A stretch of DNA of 43,006 nt from Candidatus Binataceae bacterium (GCA_036495685.1 DASXMJ010000151.1:1-43006); one strand, 5' to 3'. Shown: positions 1 to 8,967, numbered from the stretch's first letter. A program made the numbers and translations. Notes: a model not told the origin generated them from the sequence alone.

Positions 1-2
1 GC

Positions 3-854
3 TCAGGCCTGGTGATGCTGTTGTTGAGCGGTTCCGGCGACAACGCGCACGTATTCGATTATTTTGCATTTCAGTTTACCAATTTCTTCCATGTGATCGC
101 GATTACCCGCCGCGGATGGCTGCCATCGAGCCAGTCAAAAAACGGTTACGATGTCGATACGAGGGCAGCCGACGATATCAAGGTCCTCGATGCCTTGGGT
201 ATCAAGAGGGCAGTCTTCGTCGGGCATTCTATAGCCGGTTCGGAATTAAGCAAGATCGCAGTAAAATATCCAAGCTATGTAGATAGATTAGTCTATCTAG
301 ACGCTTCTGACCTGTCGCAGAGGTACACATTCCCCGATATACCTGATCCGTTTTCTCTGCTTACTGACCCGGACGCTAAATCTGTATTTACTCTCCAGGC
401 AGCCTATGCACGGCTTCTGGCGACACGCGAACCAATCCCGGCAATTTGTCTGTCCTTTGACTTTGACAAAGATCGAATGGTTACGGGTACCTCGACACCA
501 CAATTCATCTATGATCAACTTAATCGGGGTGTGCGTGATCCGGTGAATCCGCCAACGAATTGGGCGGATATCAAGGCGTCGAGGCTTGGTATTTTTGCTC
601 CACCGACTATCGAGAGCAAGCTGCCCTATTACTGGTATCTGAGTCCTGCCGAGAAGGCGATGTTTGATGAACGGTTTCCGCGCTATCTTCAGTGGTTCAG
701 AGATGTAGTCGATAAATTTGGAGAGAAACATCTAGGAACCCCTACGCCTGAAGTATATTTACTGCCTGGCGCTTCACACTATGTGTATATTAACAACGAG
801 GCGGAGGTCGTCCGGCAGATGCGGATCTTCCTAGGGATATCTGGAGACCGATAA
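3..854 (+). CDS. alpha/beta hydrolase, 5' end cut by the window edge
   Basis: The open frame runs leftwards off the window, so this is a partial gene; the GTG at position 12 is probably internal. The first visible residues read into a beta-strand followed by an oxyanion-type loop (LLLSGSGDNAHVF), as at the beginning of the alpha/beta hydrolase fold. The nucleophile elbow GHSIAG lies about residue 71-76, counting from position 12, with Ser73 as the likely nucleophile. A C-terminal GASHYVY segment (His about 256) supplies the probable catalytic His. The family hydrolyses esters, epoxides or C-C bonds, and the substrate cannot be told. By eye this gene is richer in A/T at third positions than most of the window, so recent transfer is possible. 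Stop TAA at 852-854. Confidence 0.85.
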   Translation, partial: SGLVMLLLSGSGDNAHVFDYFAFQFTNFFHVIAITRRGWLPSSQSKNGYDVDTRAADDIKVLDALGIKRAVFVGHSIAGSELSKIAVKYPSYVDRLVYLDASDLSQRYTFPDIPDPFSLLTDPDAKSVFTLQAAYARLLATREPIPAICLSFDFDKDRMVTGTSTPQFIYDQLNRGVRDPVNPPTNWADIKASRLGIFAPPTIESKLPYYWYLSPAEKAMFDERFPRYLQWFRDVVDKFGEKHLGTPTPEVYLLPGASHYVYINNEAEVVRQMRIFLGISGDR

Positions 855-1059
855 GCAAATATCCTTTATGTGCAGACTCTAGACTTCCGACCATAATAAG
901 AGAGCCGGTGAGCATCCACACTGAACTCGGTTTCAAACTTGAGATTTCGCGGTTTAAAGACTCCTTAACATCGTTGCGCTGTTGTCTTATTGGAAGCAGA
1001 AAAGGTGCCGGGGTCATCTGCCGCTGTAATGGCTATAGGACAGGCGTAAGGCCGTAGTC

Positions 1060-1270
1060 ACGATTTCCGAAAAGACAGCCACCGAAGACGTTCAGATTCG
1101 CAAGGCGAACGCTGAGGACGCCGCGGGCATCTAAGGTCGCGGAGGTTCTGGATTATTAGGACCCATATTCAGAAATCCAAGCCGCGCTTGATAGCCATCG
1201 CGAAGAAGCTGGGGTTCGTGGTTGAGGAAAATCCGAAGAGTCCCTCGACCCTAGACGGGTTTTGCAAAGC
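1060..1270 (+). pseudogene. possible decayed GNAT acetyltransferase fragments
   Basis: Two short stretches in different frames resemble the two ends of a GNAT domain. Around 1072-1131 the frame gives EDVQIRKANAEDAAGI and then a TAA; this is like the first strand and helix of GNAT proteins (xxIRxAxxxDAxxI). At 1188-1240 another frame gives IAIAKKLGFVVEENP, like the C-terminal helix and strand (xxLxxKLGFxxE). The acetyl-CoA loop between them is missing. The match is by eye only and the pieces are short, so this is a weak call. The rest of 855-1638 shows nothing else recognisable. Confidence 0.3.
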
Positions 1271-1638
1271 GGGAAATTTTGTACTGTCCGCAATTAAATC
1301 GTCTGTTCGGTTCACATTGAATGTTCCGATGACTCTAGTTCCGCTTTACCCGCTTGCGCGGAATTGCCAAGAGTAGTGGACGGGGCGTCGCTCGTCGAGC
1401 GGCACTCCCACTCCGCGAAAACAAGCCTGCCTCAACCTTGTTTATGCGAGTGCTGTCGCTAAGATTGTTTCAGTGAATCAGCTCCAGCGTGGCCAGAGTG
1501 ACCGGCCCCCATCGGTGGATTCACCGTCCGTGGTCCGTGATTCTGAGCTGTTTGTCCCGAGTCGTGGCGTTCCTGCTCCGGTCACGCGCGGACAAACGGG
1601 CGAGTTCGACTGCAGCCGGATTCGGCCATTGCTACAAC
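1271..1638. other. intergenic stretch without a recognisable gene
   Basis: Only short overlapping open frames with low-complexity Arg/Ser/Pro translations are present, and none resembles a protein family I know. No clear promoter, hairpin or RNA gene was seen. It lies 3' of the CmcJ-like gene, which is read from the other strand. Confidence 0.5.
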
Positions 1639-2469
1639 TTAAGCGACCAGACTCGAGGCCTTCATCCGCGCGAGATAGCCCGGGACGTTAAGCTGGTACC
1701 GCGATAGCGACACGGGAAAGAAAACCAGCGCGCGGACTTCGATGCTCTCACGCGCCTGCGCCGGAGCCGCCATCGCGGGCAGATCGAATGCGGAATGTGC
1801 AGTGACCCGAGCCTGGGTATCTTTGTTTGAGTCGAAGCACTTGAAGAGCAGTACCTCGCTCGTGGTCATCGCGGAAAAATAGTACCAACTGTGGTCGGGG
1901 TTGAAGTTGAATAGATAGACTTCGTGTTTGACTCCTGCTTCGGTGGGTATGAGGTCTGCGGCCGCGATACTCTCCGCATCACAGACGGCCAGCGGTGTAT
2001 CGAGCACAGGGCCCCTGATCGGCCGCCATACATTGATCACAGCATAGCGCTCTTTCAGCAACTCTTCGGCTTCCTGAGGCAGATACAATCGCACGCGTTC
2101 CGGAGCTGACTTCTCGGTGTAGTCATCGTGCACCACTTTGACAGGCTGGCGCACACCTTTCACAGCGCGCTCGGCCCTCGAGGCAGATCGCACGTCATGT
2201 TCGAACGCGACCGCTCTCACTGCCCCAGTGGTCTCCTTGAGGAGTTGTTCGACCTCCGGGTAGTAGACCTCACGCACTTCCTTCTCGTCGAAAAAATTTG
2301 TGACCGCGGTTTTGTAGCGACGTAAGATAAATCCCTGCTGTTCCAAGGACAGCTGATCGAGGACGGCACGGGCGTCGTGAATAAGCACCGACTTCCGACC
2401 CGCGTCCGAAGCCGTGGCGTAATTGAGGTGAGCCTCGACGTGGTCGAGCTTCTTGGTGACGATGCCCAT
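1639..2469 (-). CDS. CmcJ/NvfI family oxidoreductase
   Basis: The 276-residue protein has the usual length of the CmcJ/NvfI family. These are non-heme iron, 2-oxoglutarate-type oxygenase homologues linked to cephamycin 7-alpha-methoxylation and fungal secondary metabolism. Visible family landmarks: VVHDDYT (His114 and Asp116 as likely metal ligands), YAVINVWRP about 142-150, the aromatic-rich LFNFNPDHSWYYF about 186-198, and TAHSAF (His225, likely distal ligand). It then ends in an EVRALVFFP strand. The start ATG gives a natural MGIVTKKLDHVEAHLNY opening. It stands alone, with a transposase scrap upstream, so no pathway can be inferred. The exact substrate is unknown; hydroxylation or desaturation of a small molecule is the family-based expectation. 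Confidence 0.8.
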   Translation of the reverse strand: MGIVTKKLDHVEAHLNYATASDAGRKSVLIHDARAVLDQLSLEQQGFILRRYKTAVTNFFDEKEVREVYYPEVEQLLKETTGAVRAVAFEHDVRSASRAERAVKGVRQPVKVVHDDYTEKSAPERVRLYLPQEAEELLKERYAVINVWRPIRGPVLDTPLAVCDAESIAAADLIPTEAGVKHEVYLFNFNPDHSWYYFSAMTTSEVLLFKCFDSNKDTQARVTAHSAFDLPAMAAPAQARESIEVRALVFFPVSLSRYQLNVPGYLARMKASSLVA

Positions 2470-2599
2470 AGTTTCACAGACAGCTCGGATTTCCTTATGG
2501 ATTTTCGAAATCCGACTCGGAATATAAGATCAAATGGCTTTCCTCGCCAAGACTTGGTCTGATTCTGTTCCGTGCCGTTGTCAGTAGTGCGCCGCAACA

Positions 2600-2785
2600 C
2601 TGCTTCGCGCGCCAGACGCATGAGATCGCATCGAGGCTGTCGCCGCGCGGGATCGGCTTGCCGCGGCTTTCCACTCCGCCATTGTCGTGTTCTTGGCCGA
2701 CCCGGGCGAAGTCGGAATCGAACAGATAGTGACTGACCAGCGCGAGGAACGGACCGGTGGTTAGCGCCGTGCTCTAGCGATCTTG
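2600..2785 (-). pseudogene. IS21-type (IstA) transposase remnant
   Basis: Read on the minus strand, this stretch encodes LTTGPFLALVSHYLFD followed by FARVGQEHDNGGVESRGK and then PIPRGDSLDAIS. This order matches, from memory, a conserved segment of IS21-family IstA transposases, where H-D-N/K-G-G-V-E-x-R-G-K is followed by PIPRG. Roughly ten residues expected between RGK and PIPRG are missing, and an in-frame stop precedes LTTGP. It is therefore a decayed internal fragment with no flanking ends. No istB ATPase gene and no terminal inverted repeats were seen. Confidence 0.45.
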
Positions 2786-2961
2786 CGCACCGTAGGCGCG
2801 AGATTTGCGGAGCAAGCGCCCCACTACAACGTTGGCCAATGCAAGATCACTTCATGATCCGCTCCACGTCCGAAAGGCGGCATCTCATCCGGGCGCGCTG
2901 GTGAACGTAGGCATTGCCAGAGTTTACAGGGGTCGGCGATTGACAGCGAGGCATCGCGCGT

Positions 2962-4359
2962 TTGCCGCAAGCGCGACAGGGAACCAGCTTCCTCTTTCCA
3001 GCGTCAAAAGTGCAATACCGACGCGGATTGCAAGCCGTTTGGTCTGAATGCGGCCTGCTGGATTACCGACAATACGTTCACCGGAGTGGATCATACCTGT
3101 CAATTGCGAGCGTTCTACGCCAATGCACCCGCCGCTTGTCCACAACCCAGTGTACGTTCCCCTACGGTTACACCAACTCGCTCACGGGCAAGCAGATTTT
3201 CTCTACGCAACCGCCGGCCGGGTTGTGTTCTCAGGTCGCCATCAACGGTGACAACCCGTCGCAGATATGTGCTGGCGACGACACCCTCCACCAGGTGCTC
3301 AACAAGGTTTACACACGGCCCAACGATCTGCAGGTCTACGGCGGCGATGCGCCGCTCTACCGGATAGTGTTCGCCCCCAGCGGAGGTAACTCTCCAATCA
3401 CTCCTGCGGGTCCGATTCCGGTGTGCAAGGACTTGCCCGGGATTTACGGATTCAGTAACAACTACCACGGGCCGGACGCCTGTACGCCGGGGAACCCCTG
3501 CGGTGGCTGCGACATCGATGTGAACCAGAAGAAGGGGATATTTGCAATCGCCAGACCCACCCCGGACAATTGGAGCTGCAACCTCGCACCTGAAGGCGCC
3601 GGTGCCAGCGGTGTCATCTGCAGGTGGAATGCGACCGAGCCAACCGCAACACCGAGCGGCACCCCAACGGCGACCGGAAGTCCAACGCCTACCGGAAGTC
3701 CGACATCGACGCCAACCGGCTCGGCAACCATATTCTCGGGCACTAATGTCGTTCTGAAGGGAAAGGCGGGCGACACGGTCAGCACTGTCTTCCACGCAAT
3801 GAACAATACGGGCCAATCTGAGATGATCAGCGCGATCACGGTAACGCTGACCAAGGTCAAGATTCTCTCGGCGTTGAGTCTCAGCGTAAATGGTCAGGCG
3901 GGAACCGGAAATCCGTCACCGCCGGAGGTCGGAAATGAGTTTACATTCTCGCCTGCGATTCCGCTGGCGAGCGGAGCTTCGCTGACCTTTACTCTCAAGG
4001 CGACGATCGGGTCCAACACCGCCTCGATCTTTCCGTCGATACTCTCTGGCGGGATCGCGTATGCGTCGGATGGTCCAAGCAGCGGTGCCCCGAGTAGTTC
4101 GACCCGTACTCCCTGGACGGTGCTGACGGTCATGATGCTGATGGCCGCAGTGGCTGTGGCGTCGGTGAACCCGAGGCGACGGCTGACAATCGCGCTAGGA
4201 GCAATAGTTCTCGCGGCCGCGATCGGCGAATGCGGCGGCAGCAGCAACGGTGGGTCGAGTTCCGGCCCGTCCTCGGGGGTTCAGGTCGTGGCCGCCCAAA
4301 CTATGGGACCTTATATGGGTCTGCCGCTTAAGATCGCCACCGTGCACAGGACCAAATGA
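2962..4359 (+). CDS. Cys-rich secreted protein with Pro/Thr linker and Ig-like domain, frameshifted N-terminus
   Basis: The long frame is convincing only from about 3155 onward. Before that, the real coding frame is shifted by one: frame 2 reads QKCNTDADCKPFG and then a Cys-rich stretch up to about 3150, and the listed frame takes over at QCTFPYGYTNS. The N-terminal module, rich in Cys, Asn and Tyr, ends near residue 215. A linker of repeated Thr/Pro/Ser/Gly follows (TPSGTPTATGSPTPTGSP), then a beta-rich, Ig-like module about 255-360. Near the end come a hydrophobic helix (WTVLTVMMLMAAVAVA), an Arg cluster, a second hydrophobic stretch with a Cys, and a Gly/Ser-rich tail. This looks like a cell-surface or secreted protein. 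No signal peptide or credible start was found, so the 5' end is broken or lost. The first module faintly recalls thaumatin-like proteins, but I do not claim it. Confidence 0.6.
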   Translation: MPQARQGTSFLFPASKVQYRRGLQAVWSECGLLDYRQYVHRSGSYLSIASVLRQCTRRLSTTQCTFPYGYTNSLTGKQIFSTQPPAGLCSQVAINGDNPSQICAGDDTLHQVLNKVYTRPNDLQVYGGDAPLYRIVFAPSGGNSPITPAGPIPVCKDLPGIYGFSNNYHGPDACTPGNPCGGCDIDVNQKKGIFAIARPTPDNWSCNLAPEGAGASGVICRWNATEPTATPSGTPTATGSPTPTGSPTSTPTGSATIFSGTNVVLKGKAGDTVSTVFHAMNNTGQSEMISAITVTLTKVKILSALSLSVNGQAGTGNPSPPEVGNEFTFSPAIPLASGASLTFTLKATIGSNTASIFPSILSGGIAYASDGPSSGAPSSSTRTPWTVLTVMMLMAAVAVASVNPRRRLTIALGAIVLAAAIGECGGSSNGGSSSGPSSGVQVVAAQTMGPYMGLPLKIATVHRTK

Positions 4360-4369
4360 TTCCTCCTGA

Positions 4370-4687
4370 TTACGTCATTCTCAACGGTAGGTAGTGGATC
4401 TGCTCAAAAGGCACGTACATTGGTCGCCTCGGAGAGCACGAGCATACACGCTCTTTGACACCTGAGGGCAAGCCGACGACTAACTCGCAGTGACCAAAGC
4501 CGGGTCGCCGGAGCAGGCCGCAGGCTACCGCGAGTGATGCGTTGGCGGTTGGCTCCTTTGGGATCGCTCGAATCCGGCTTTTGAGAGACATCCTGCGGCG
4601 GTTTTTCGGTAGCGATTCCAGCCAGCCTCGGAAGTCTTTTGTTCGCACCATGTGCTCGATTTCAGGTTGTTTGTTTGGAATCGTCAC
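4370..4687 (-). pseudogene. possible IS1595-like transposase N-terminal remnant
   Basis: The minus-strand frame reads MVRTKDFRGWLESL, then SLAVACGLLRRPGFGHCELVVGLPSG and VKERVCSCSPRRPM. This resembles the start of IS1595/ISXO2-type transposases: a short helical leader, a CPHC-like zinc ribbon, a short basic 'SGL-R-R-C' strand and a second Cys pair. Several of the expected Cys residues are altered and nothing of the catalytic core follows. The resemblance is by eye and moderate. The stretch from 4688 to the permease start at 4917 holds nothing else. Confidence 0.3.
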
Positions 4688-4916
4688 TACTTGCGGGACC
4701 CGACCAGAGTCCTTAGTCGACTCATTTCCAATGTTTATGATACTGGCCCGCAGTTTCTTGCGCAGACGGCACTTTCGGCGTACTTTGTAGCGTAATCATA
4801 CGCACAATATCGCATTGACGGCGCGCGGAGGAAAAGGCTGGACGCGCTCGCTTCGGGAGAGTCGTCGCCCTTTTCGATCCCGGCCTCGCGCGAGCGATCG
4901 AAACGAGGAACGGCCG

Positions 4917-6074
4917 ATGGTTCCGGTCCGCTACAACTTCCGCAGCGTTATCGAACGACGCGCCACGTCGCTGATGACGGTGCTGGGCGTGGCGCTGGTC
5001 GCGATGATGTTCATCATCGTATTCGGCTTCATCGCTGGGCTTAATCAGTCGCTGCACAACGCCGGACAGGACCGGAACTGGATCGTGCTCGCCCGCGGAG
5101 TGCCGAGCGAGAACGAGAGCTACGTTCCTCATCCGGCGCTCGAGGCCATCAGCACCCTGCCGGAGGTAACGGTAGACGGCGGGCATCACGCGTTGGTTTC
5201 GGCGGAAGGCCTGGCAGGAGTGAATGTAAGCCGCACCCGCGGGGCCAAAGAGTTTGCCCTGCTGCGAGGTGTGGACCCGATCGCGCAGGAAGTGCATCCG
5301 AATCTCCGCATGGTCCAGGGGCATTGGCCGATCCGCGGCAACGGGGAGTGGGTGGTCGGGCGCAAGGTGTTGGCGCACTATCCCTATCTCACGCCCGGGA
5401 GCAGTTTTCACTACGGCCATCGCGACTGGAAAATCGTCGGGGTGTTCGCCGACAACGATAGCGCTCGCGAATCGGAGATCTGGACGGACCGGCAAGACCT
5501 TCGCAACGAGCGGCACTGGGACCAGGGCTCGGCTTCCCTACACCTGGTCATAAATCCGGGCACCGCCGAGGAATTCGCACACGCGATAAAGAGCGATGGG
5601 CGGTTCACACTCGAGGCTGAAACCGAAGCGGAATACTACGCAGCGCAGGAGAAAGTGGCCGGGCAGTTGCGCGCGCTCGGACTGATCGTGGGGCTCGCGC
5701 TGGGAATCGGCGCGACTTTCGGCGGCATGAACACGATGTATACGGCGGTGACGCGCCGTGGACGCGAGATTGGTGTGCTGCGGGTGCTCGGCTTCTCACG
5801 CACGAACATTCTGAGCAGCTTCGTGCTGGAAAGCGCCATCCTGGGGATCGCCGGGGGAGTTACCGGCGTGGTGCTCGCCACGGTAATCGCGTGGACGACG
5901 GGACTGACCAGCCGCACCATGAGCATCGGCGCGATGTTTTTCTCTTACCAGCCGACGCTCGGCGCGATCGTAGCGGGCGTCGCGGTGGCGGCGATCATCG
6001 GCATCGCGGGCGGACTGCCGCCGGCGCTGCGCGCATCGCGGATGGGAATTATCGGCGCGCTGAGGGAGGCGTGA
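4917..6074 (+). CDS. ABC transporter permease, FtsX/MacB type (first of a pair)
   Basis: A 385-residue permease with the MacB layout. It has one N-terminal membrane helix (about 18-42), then a periplasmic MacB_PCD-like domain with TLPEV and a LLRGV-type strand. Three C-terminal helices follow (LGLIVGLALGIGATFGGMNTMYTAV and two more), with the cytoplasmic REIGVLRVLGFSR coupling helix that contacts an ATPase in this family. The start at 4917 is preferred over upstream frame extensions because GAGGAA lies just before it and the protein begins naturally with MVPVRYNFRS. The stop TGA at 6072-6074 lies two bases before the next gene, so the two are co-transcribed. The predicted role is movement of a lipid, lipoprotein or hydrophobic compound across the inner membrane. 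No ATPase or membrane-fusion gene is adjacent. Confidence 0.88.
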   Translation: MVPVRYNFRSVIERRATSLMTVLGVALVAMMFIIVFGFIAGLNQSLHNAGQDRNWIVLARGVPSENESYVPHPALEAISTLPEVTVDGGHHALVSAEGLAGVNVSRTRGAKEFALLRGVDPIAQEVHPNLRMVQGHWPIRGNGEWVVGRKVLAHYPYLTPGSSFHYGHRDWKIVGVFADNDSARESEIWTDRQDLRNERHWDQGSASLHLVINPGTAEEFAHAIKSDGRFTLEAETEAEYYAAQEKVAGQLRALGLIVGLALGIGATFGGMNTMYTAVTRRGREIGVLRVLGFSRTNILSSFVLESAILGIAGGVTGVVLATVIAWTTGLTSRTMSIGAMFFSYQPTLGAIVAGVAVAAIIGIAGGLPPALRASRMGIIGALREA

Positions 6075-6076
6075 CG

Positions 6077-7243
6077 ATGGCGTTCAGACTGCTGATCATC
6101 GCGTTCCGCAACATGCGCCGGCAGCCGCGCCGGACGATTCTGACCGCTTTGACCTTCGCGGTGGCGGTCTTTATGTACACCGTGCTGGTCGCAGTGCCTT
6201 GGTCGATGGATCGGATCGCGGATGGCGCGTCAAAGGGACTGCGCCTGGTAGTTACCGAGCGCAACAACAATCGCCTGCCGGCGCGCTATTGCGACCAGAT
6301 CAAGAAGATGCCCCACGTGCTCGGCTGCGCGCCCGAAATAATCTGGGGTGCGGTATATCGCGACCCGAAGGATCCGATAATCACCTACGGCATCACCCAA
6401 GACATCGCCACCGTGTCCGACAGCAGCGATTACCAGCTACCGCCGGACAAGGCGCAGCTGATGCAGAAGGATCGGCGCAGCGCGCTGGTCGGTGCGCAAT
6501 TGATGCGCGAGAAGGGCTGGAAGCTCGGTGAGCCGGTTACGCTGCGCAATCCAGAGGATCCCAGGCTGGCGCTGACCTTCATTCCGATCGTGGAATATCC
6601 GACTGAGTATCTTTCGCGGGTGTTTTTCTTCGATCGGCGGATGCTGGATGACGCGGTGAAGAATCTCTATGGCGCCGACATCCAGGACCGTGCGTCATTC
6701 ATCATGGTGCGGGTCGATCGCGGCGAGAACATGGGCCTGGTCGCTAACGAGATCGACGAGAATTTCCACAACTCGGGTTCCGAAACAGAGACGACCACCG
6801 AGACTGACGCGGTTGCGAACGTCGTCACCGCGATCGGCAGCATCCGAACTATCATTTATAGTCTGTGCACAGTGGTGCTGCTGACGGTGTTGCTCATCGC
6901 CGCGAACTCGATGGCAATGATGGTGAGGGACCGGATTGGCGAAGTCGCGGTCATGCGCGCGCTCGGTTTTACTCAGACGCACGTGGCCCTACTCCTGTTT
7001 ACGGAGGCGGTGTTGATCGGACTCGCTGGCGCGTGCATCGGCGCGGCACTGGCTCTTTGGTATTTCAGGGGCGGAGTCACGCTGGGCGAGATAACCGGGA
7101 TGATGGGTTACATAGAGGTTCGTCGAGAGACTGCGGTGGCGGCGATCGCGAGTGCTGTATTGGTGAGTTTCGCGAGCGCGATAGCGCCAGTGCTTCGCGC
7201 AACGCGGGTGGTTCCGGCGATGGCGTTCCGGCAGGTGGTGTGA
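6077..7243 (+). CDS. ABC transporter permease, FtsX/MacB type (second of a pair)
   Basis: A 388-residue protein with the same architecture as its upstream neighbour. It has an N-terminal helix after a basic stretch (RNMRRQPRR then ILTALTFAVAVFMYTVLVAV), a large extracytoplasmic domain, and three C-terminal helices with GEVAVMRALGFTQ as the ATPase-coupling loop. It contains SETETTTETDAVANVV just before the last helix bundle. The ATG at 6077 follows GGGAGG; an in-frame GTG at 6071 is an alternative. The 2-base gap to the previous gene suggests the two subunits form a heterodimer. It probably works with an ATPase encoded elsewhere. A 9-bp stem hairpin follows about 50 bases after the stop. Confidence 0.88.
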   Translation: MAFRLLIIAFRNMRRQPRRTILTALTFAVAVFMYTVLVAVPWSMDRIADGASKGLRLVVTERNNNRLPARYCDQIKKMPHVLGCAPEIIWGAVYRDPKDPIITYGITQDIATVSDSSDYQLPPDKAQLMQKDRRSALVGAQLMREKGWKLGEPVTLRNPEDPRLALTFIPIVEYPTEYLSRVFFFDRRMLDDAVKNLYGADIQDRASFIMVRVDRGENMGLVANEIDENFHNSGSETETTTETDAVANVVTAIGSIRTIIYSLCTVVLLTVLLIAANSMAMMVRDRIGEVAVMRALGFTQTHVALLLFTEAVLIGLAGACIGAALALWYFRGGVTLGEITGMMGYIEVRRETAVAAIASAVLVSFASAIAPVLRATRVVPAMAFRQVV

Positions 7244-7295
7244 GGTTTTGGGGGATCACCGGCGGCTGTGCTGCGCCCAATAGTCTAACTCTTAA

Positions 7296-7317
7296 CCTCT
7301 TTCCTGGAGGAAAGGGG
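7296..7317 (+). terminator. hairpin downstream of the permease pair
   Basis: CCTCTTTCC (7296-7304) pairs with GGAAAGGGG (7309-7317) across a TGGA loop, giving nine base pairs with one G-U. It lies 52 bases after the second permease stop. The following bases (AACCTGACAG) lack a T run, so Rho-independent termination is uncertain; it may simply be a stabilising or repeat hairpin. Confidence 0.4.
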
Positions 7318-7540
7318 AACCTGACAGATTTTCTCTAGAAGAATCTTTGGCGCCGGCATCCCTGGATCGCCCCCCCAGCCCTCCGGCGGGACCTGGTCGC
7401 CAGTTCGCCGCACTCAGGCGAGCGCTCGGCGTTTGCACGCGGCCAACTCGACCGACTCGCAGGAGGAGAAACTCCAGCATCTAGGTTGGCTACCACTATG
7501 AGCGGCTTTCCTAGACAATCTGCCCAGAGGCACATCAATA

Positions 7541-7948
7541 ATGACTCAAGAGGATGGCCTAAAGTATCTGCGCGTGGTCCTGGTTCTGGTCGGAATCATA
7601 TTTCTGGCCGGAATCTATCCCTTCATGATCATCTGGCCTTCAGGCTGGGCGTGGCATACGGGACACTCGGACTACCCCATGATGATAGTCGGCATTTACG
7701 CAACGCTTGGCGTCTTTCTCATTCTCGCCGCGCGCGATCCTCTCGCCCATTTGAGTCTGATCTGGTTCACAGTCTGGTCGAGCCTCGTCCATGGCGGAAT
7801 CATGGCTCTTCAGTCGTTCGAAGGCCCCGAGAATCACGGCCACCTCCTCGGTGACGTTCCGGCGCTGCTGATCGTGGCGCTGGTGCTGGCGATTCTCACG
7901 CCGCGGGGAGAACGCGCGCGCACGCTACGCCATGCTGCCGTGCACTAA
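7541..7948 (+). CDS. DUF6632-type four-helix membrane protein
   Basis: A 135-residue protein with four predicted membrane helices: RVVLVLVGIIFLAGIYPFMI, MMIVGIYATLGVFLILAA, LSLIWFTVWSSLVHGGIMA and ALLIVALVLAIL. The Trp-Pro-Ser-Gly-Trp loop after helix 1 and the 'DPLAHLSLIWFTVWSSLVH' pattern match what I recall of DUF6632 proteins, whose function is unknown. Conserved His residues lie in the second half (LVHGG, ENHGHL). ATG at 7541 is the natural start; a weak AGAGG lies about ten bases upstream. It sits alone, about 300 bases after the permease pair, on the same strand. The 297 bases before it hold only the hairpin. Confidence 0.75.
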   Translation: MTQEDGLKYLRVVLVLVGIIFLAGIYPFMIIWPSGWAWHTGHSDYPMMIVGIYATLGVFLILAARDPLAHLSLIWFTVWSSLVHGGIMALQSFEGPENHGHLLGDVPALLIVALVLAILTPRGERARTLRHAAVH

Positions 7949-8435
7949 GGACAAATAGTGCGAGGACACTTGCGACAGTACCTATTTCATGGAACCTCGT
8001 CGTAACCAGTGGCGTCGTCCTTCAACGATCTGATTGCTCGGCGTTTGCATTGCGAGTCGCTCTCCATCCGACCTTCTCGACCTGGTGCTCACGGTCGGCG
8101 CGCAGGTATTTCTCCGAAGCGGAGCCAATGGAAGCTTGCGAAACCGCCCCAGAGGTGACATCGCATCCAATCTCTACGGGTTGAACTTTTCGTCCGCAAA
8201 CAGTGCGAGCGTTCATTTTCAGTCCGCTTTCATGGCGGGTTCTCCATAGCCAACGCTCATTTATTGAGCGGATAAAGCGATCGTCTTGCTCGCAGTCCGC
8301 TTGGCGTACGCCAACCGACGCTGCGGCGGACCCTTTTTGACAGATCGCGGCAGTTCAGGATTTCGTGCTCGATTTGCTCCCGAGAGAGATTGCTCTGGTC
8401 GCCCCGACTTTACGAGTCGTGGCAGCCGCAACCGG
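7949..8435. other. intergenic stretch without a recognisable gene
   Basis: Short frames on both strands (up to about 65 codons) translate to sequences I do not recognise. No RNA gene or repeat was seen. The stretch leads into the SRAP remnant. Confidence 0.5.
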
Positions 8436-8666
8436 CCACGGCAGCGAACCTTCACCATCATCGCTACCAGGGCGAATCGGCTGATCGTACGCGTTCACGA
8501 TCGAATGCCGATGATTCTCGATGAAGCAGCTGCGGAAAACTGGATGAATGCTGGGGAACGAGATCTTCCGCCACTTAAATCGCTAATGGCGCCGGCTCCG
8601 GACGACAATCTCCAGATGTCGCTGAAAAATGTGATCTTATTTTTGACTGTTTCTCGCAACCGGTGA
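8436..8666 (+). pseudogene. SRAP (SOS response-associated peptidase, YedK/HMCES) C-terminal remnant
   Basis: The translated segment TFTIIATRANRLIVRVHDRMPMIL followed by DEAAAENWMN and LKSLMAPAPDDNLQM matches the C-terminal third of SRAP proteins. There, FTIITxxAN...HxRMPVIL carries the catalytic His, here in VHDRMP. The N-terminal half, with the Cys2 nucleophile that crosslinks abasic sites in single-stranded DNA, is not found upstream in any frame. The remnant ends in an unrelated tail. It is therefore a truncated gene without function. Confidence 0.6.
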
Positions 8667-8967
8667 AAATCGGTCGAAGGAGTGATTCCAAATGCGCTTC
8701 GCTCCGCGTACTCGGTAAGTTCTTCAAAACCAAGGACTGCCTGGAAAAACGTAAATCGCAACACATGGCTGAAACAGAGCTCACGGAAGTGAAACGAGAA
8801 GGCCTACACCTGAACAATATAGTGTCTATTACGCTTATCAGAACCTGTGGAGCCGTGTCAGAAATTCTTTTCATACGTAAAGCCGAGCGCGCTTAAGATG
8901 AGCCTTTTGGTGCGATCCGAATCTGGCACTGATGATGCTTGCTGGTAGGAATCAGGAGGTGGTTCGC

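Noticed and set aside
3640..3725. Short repeated units (ACCGGAAGTCC) as a possible CRISPR or tandem repeat
   Set aside because: They encode a Pro/Thr/Ser/Gly linker inside a coding region, with no regular repeat-spacer pattern.
4722..5516. A 264-codon minus-strand frame opposite the first permease
   Set aside because: It is antisense to a well-supported MacB-type permease with a ribosome site; the translation is His/Arg-rich without domain features.
5891..6076. A longer N-terminus for the second permease
   Set aside because: The extension overlaps the end of the first permease in another frame; the ATG at 6077 has a strong ribosome site and a natural N-terminus.
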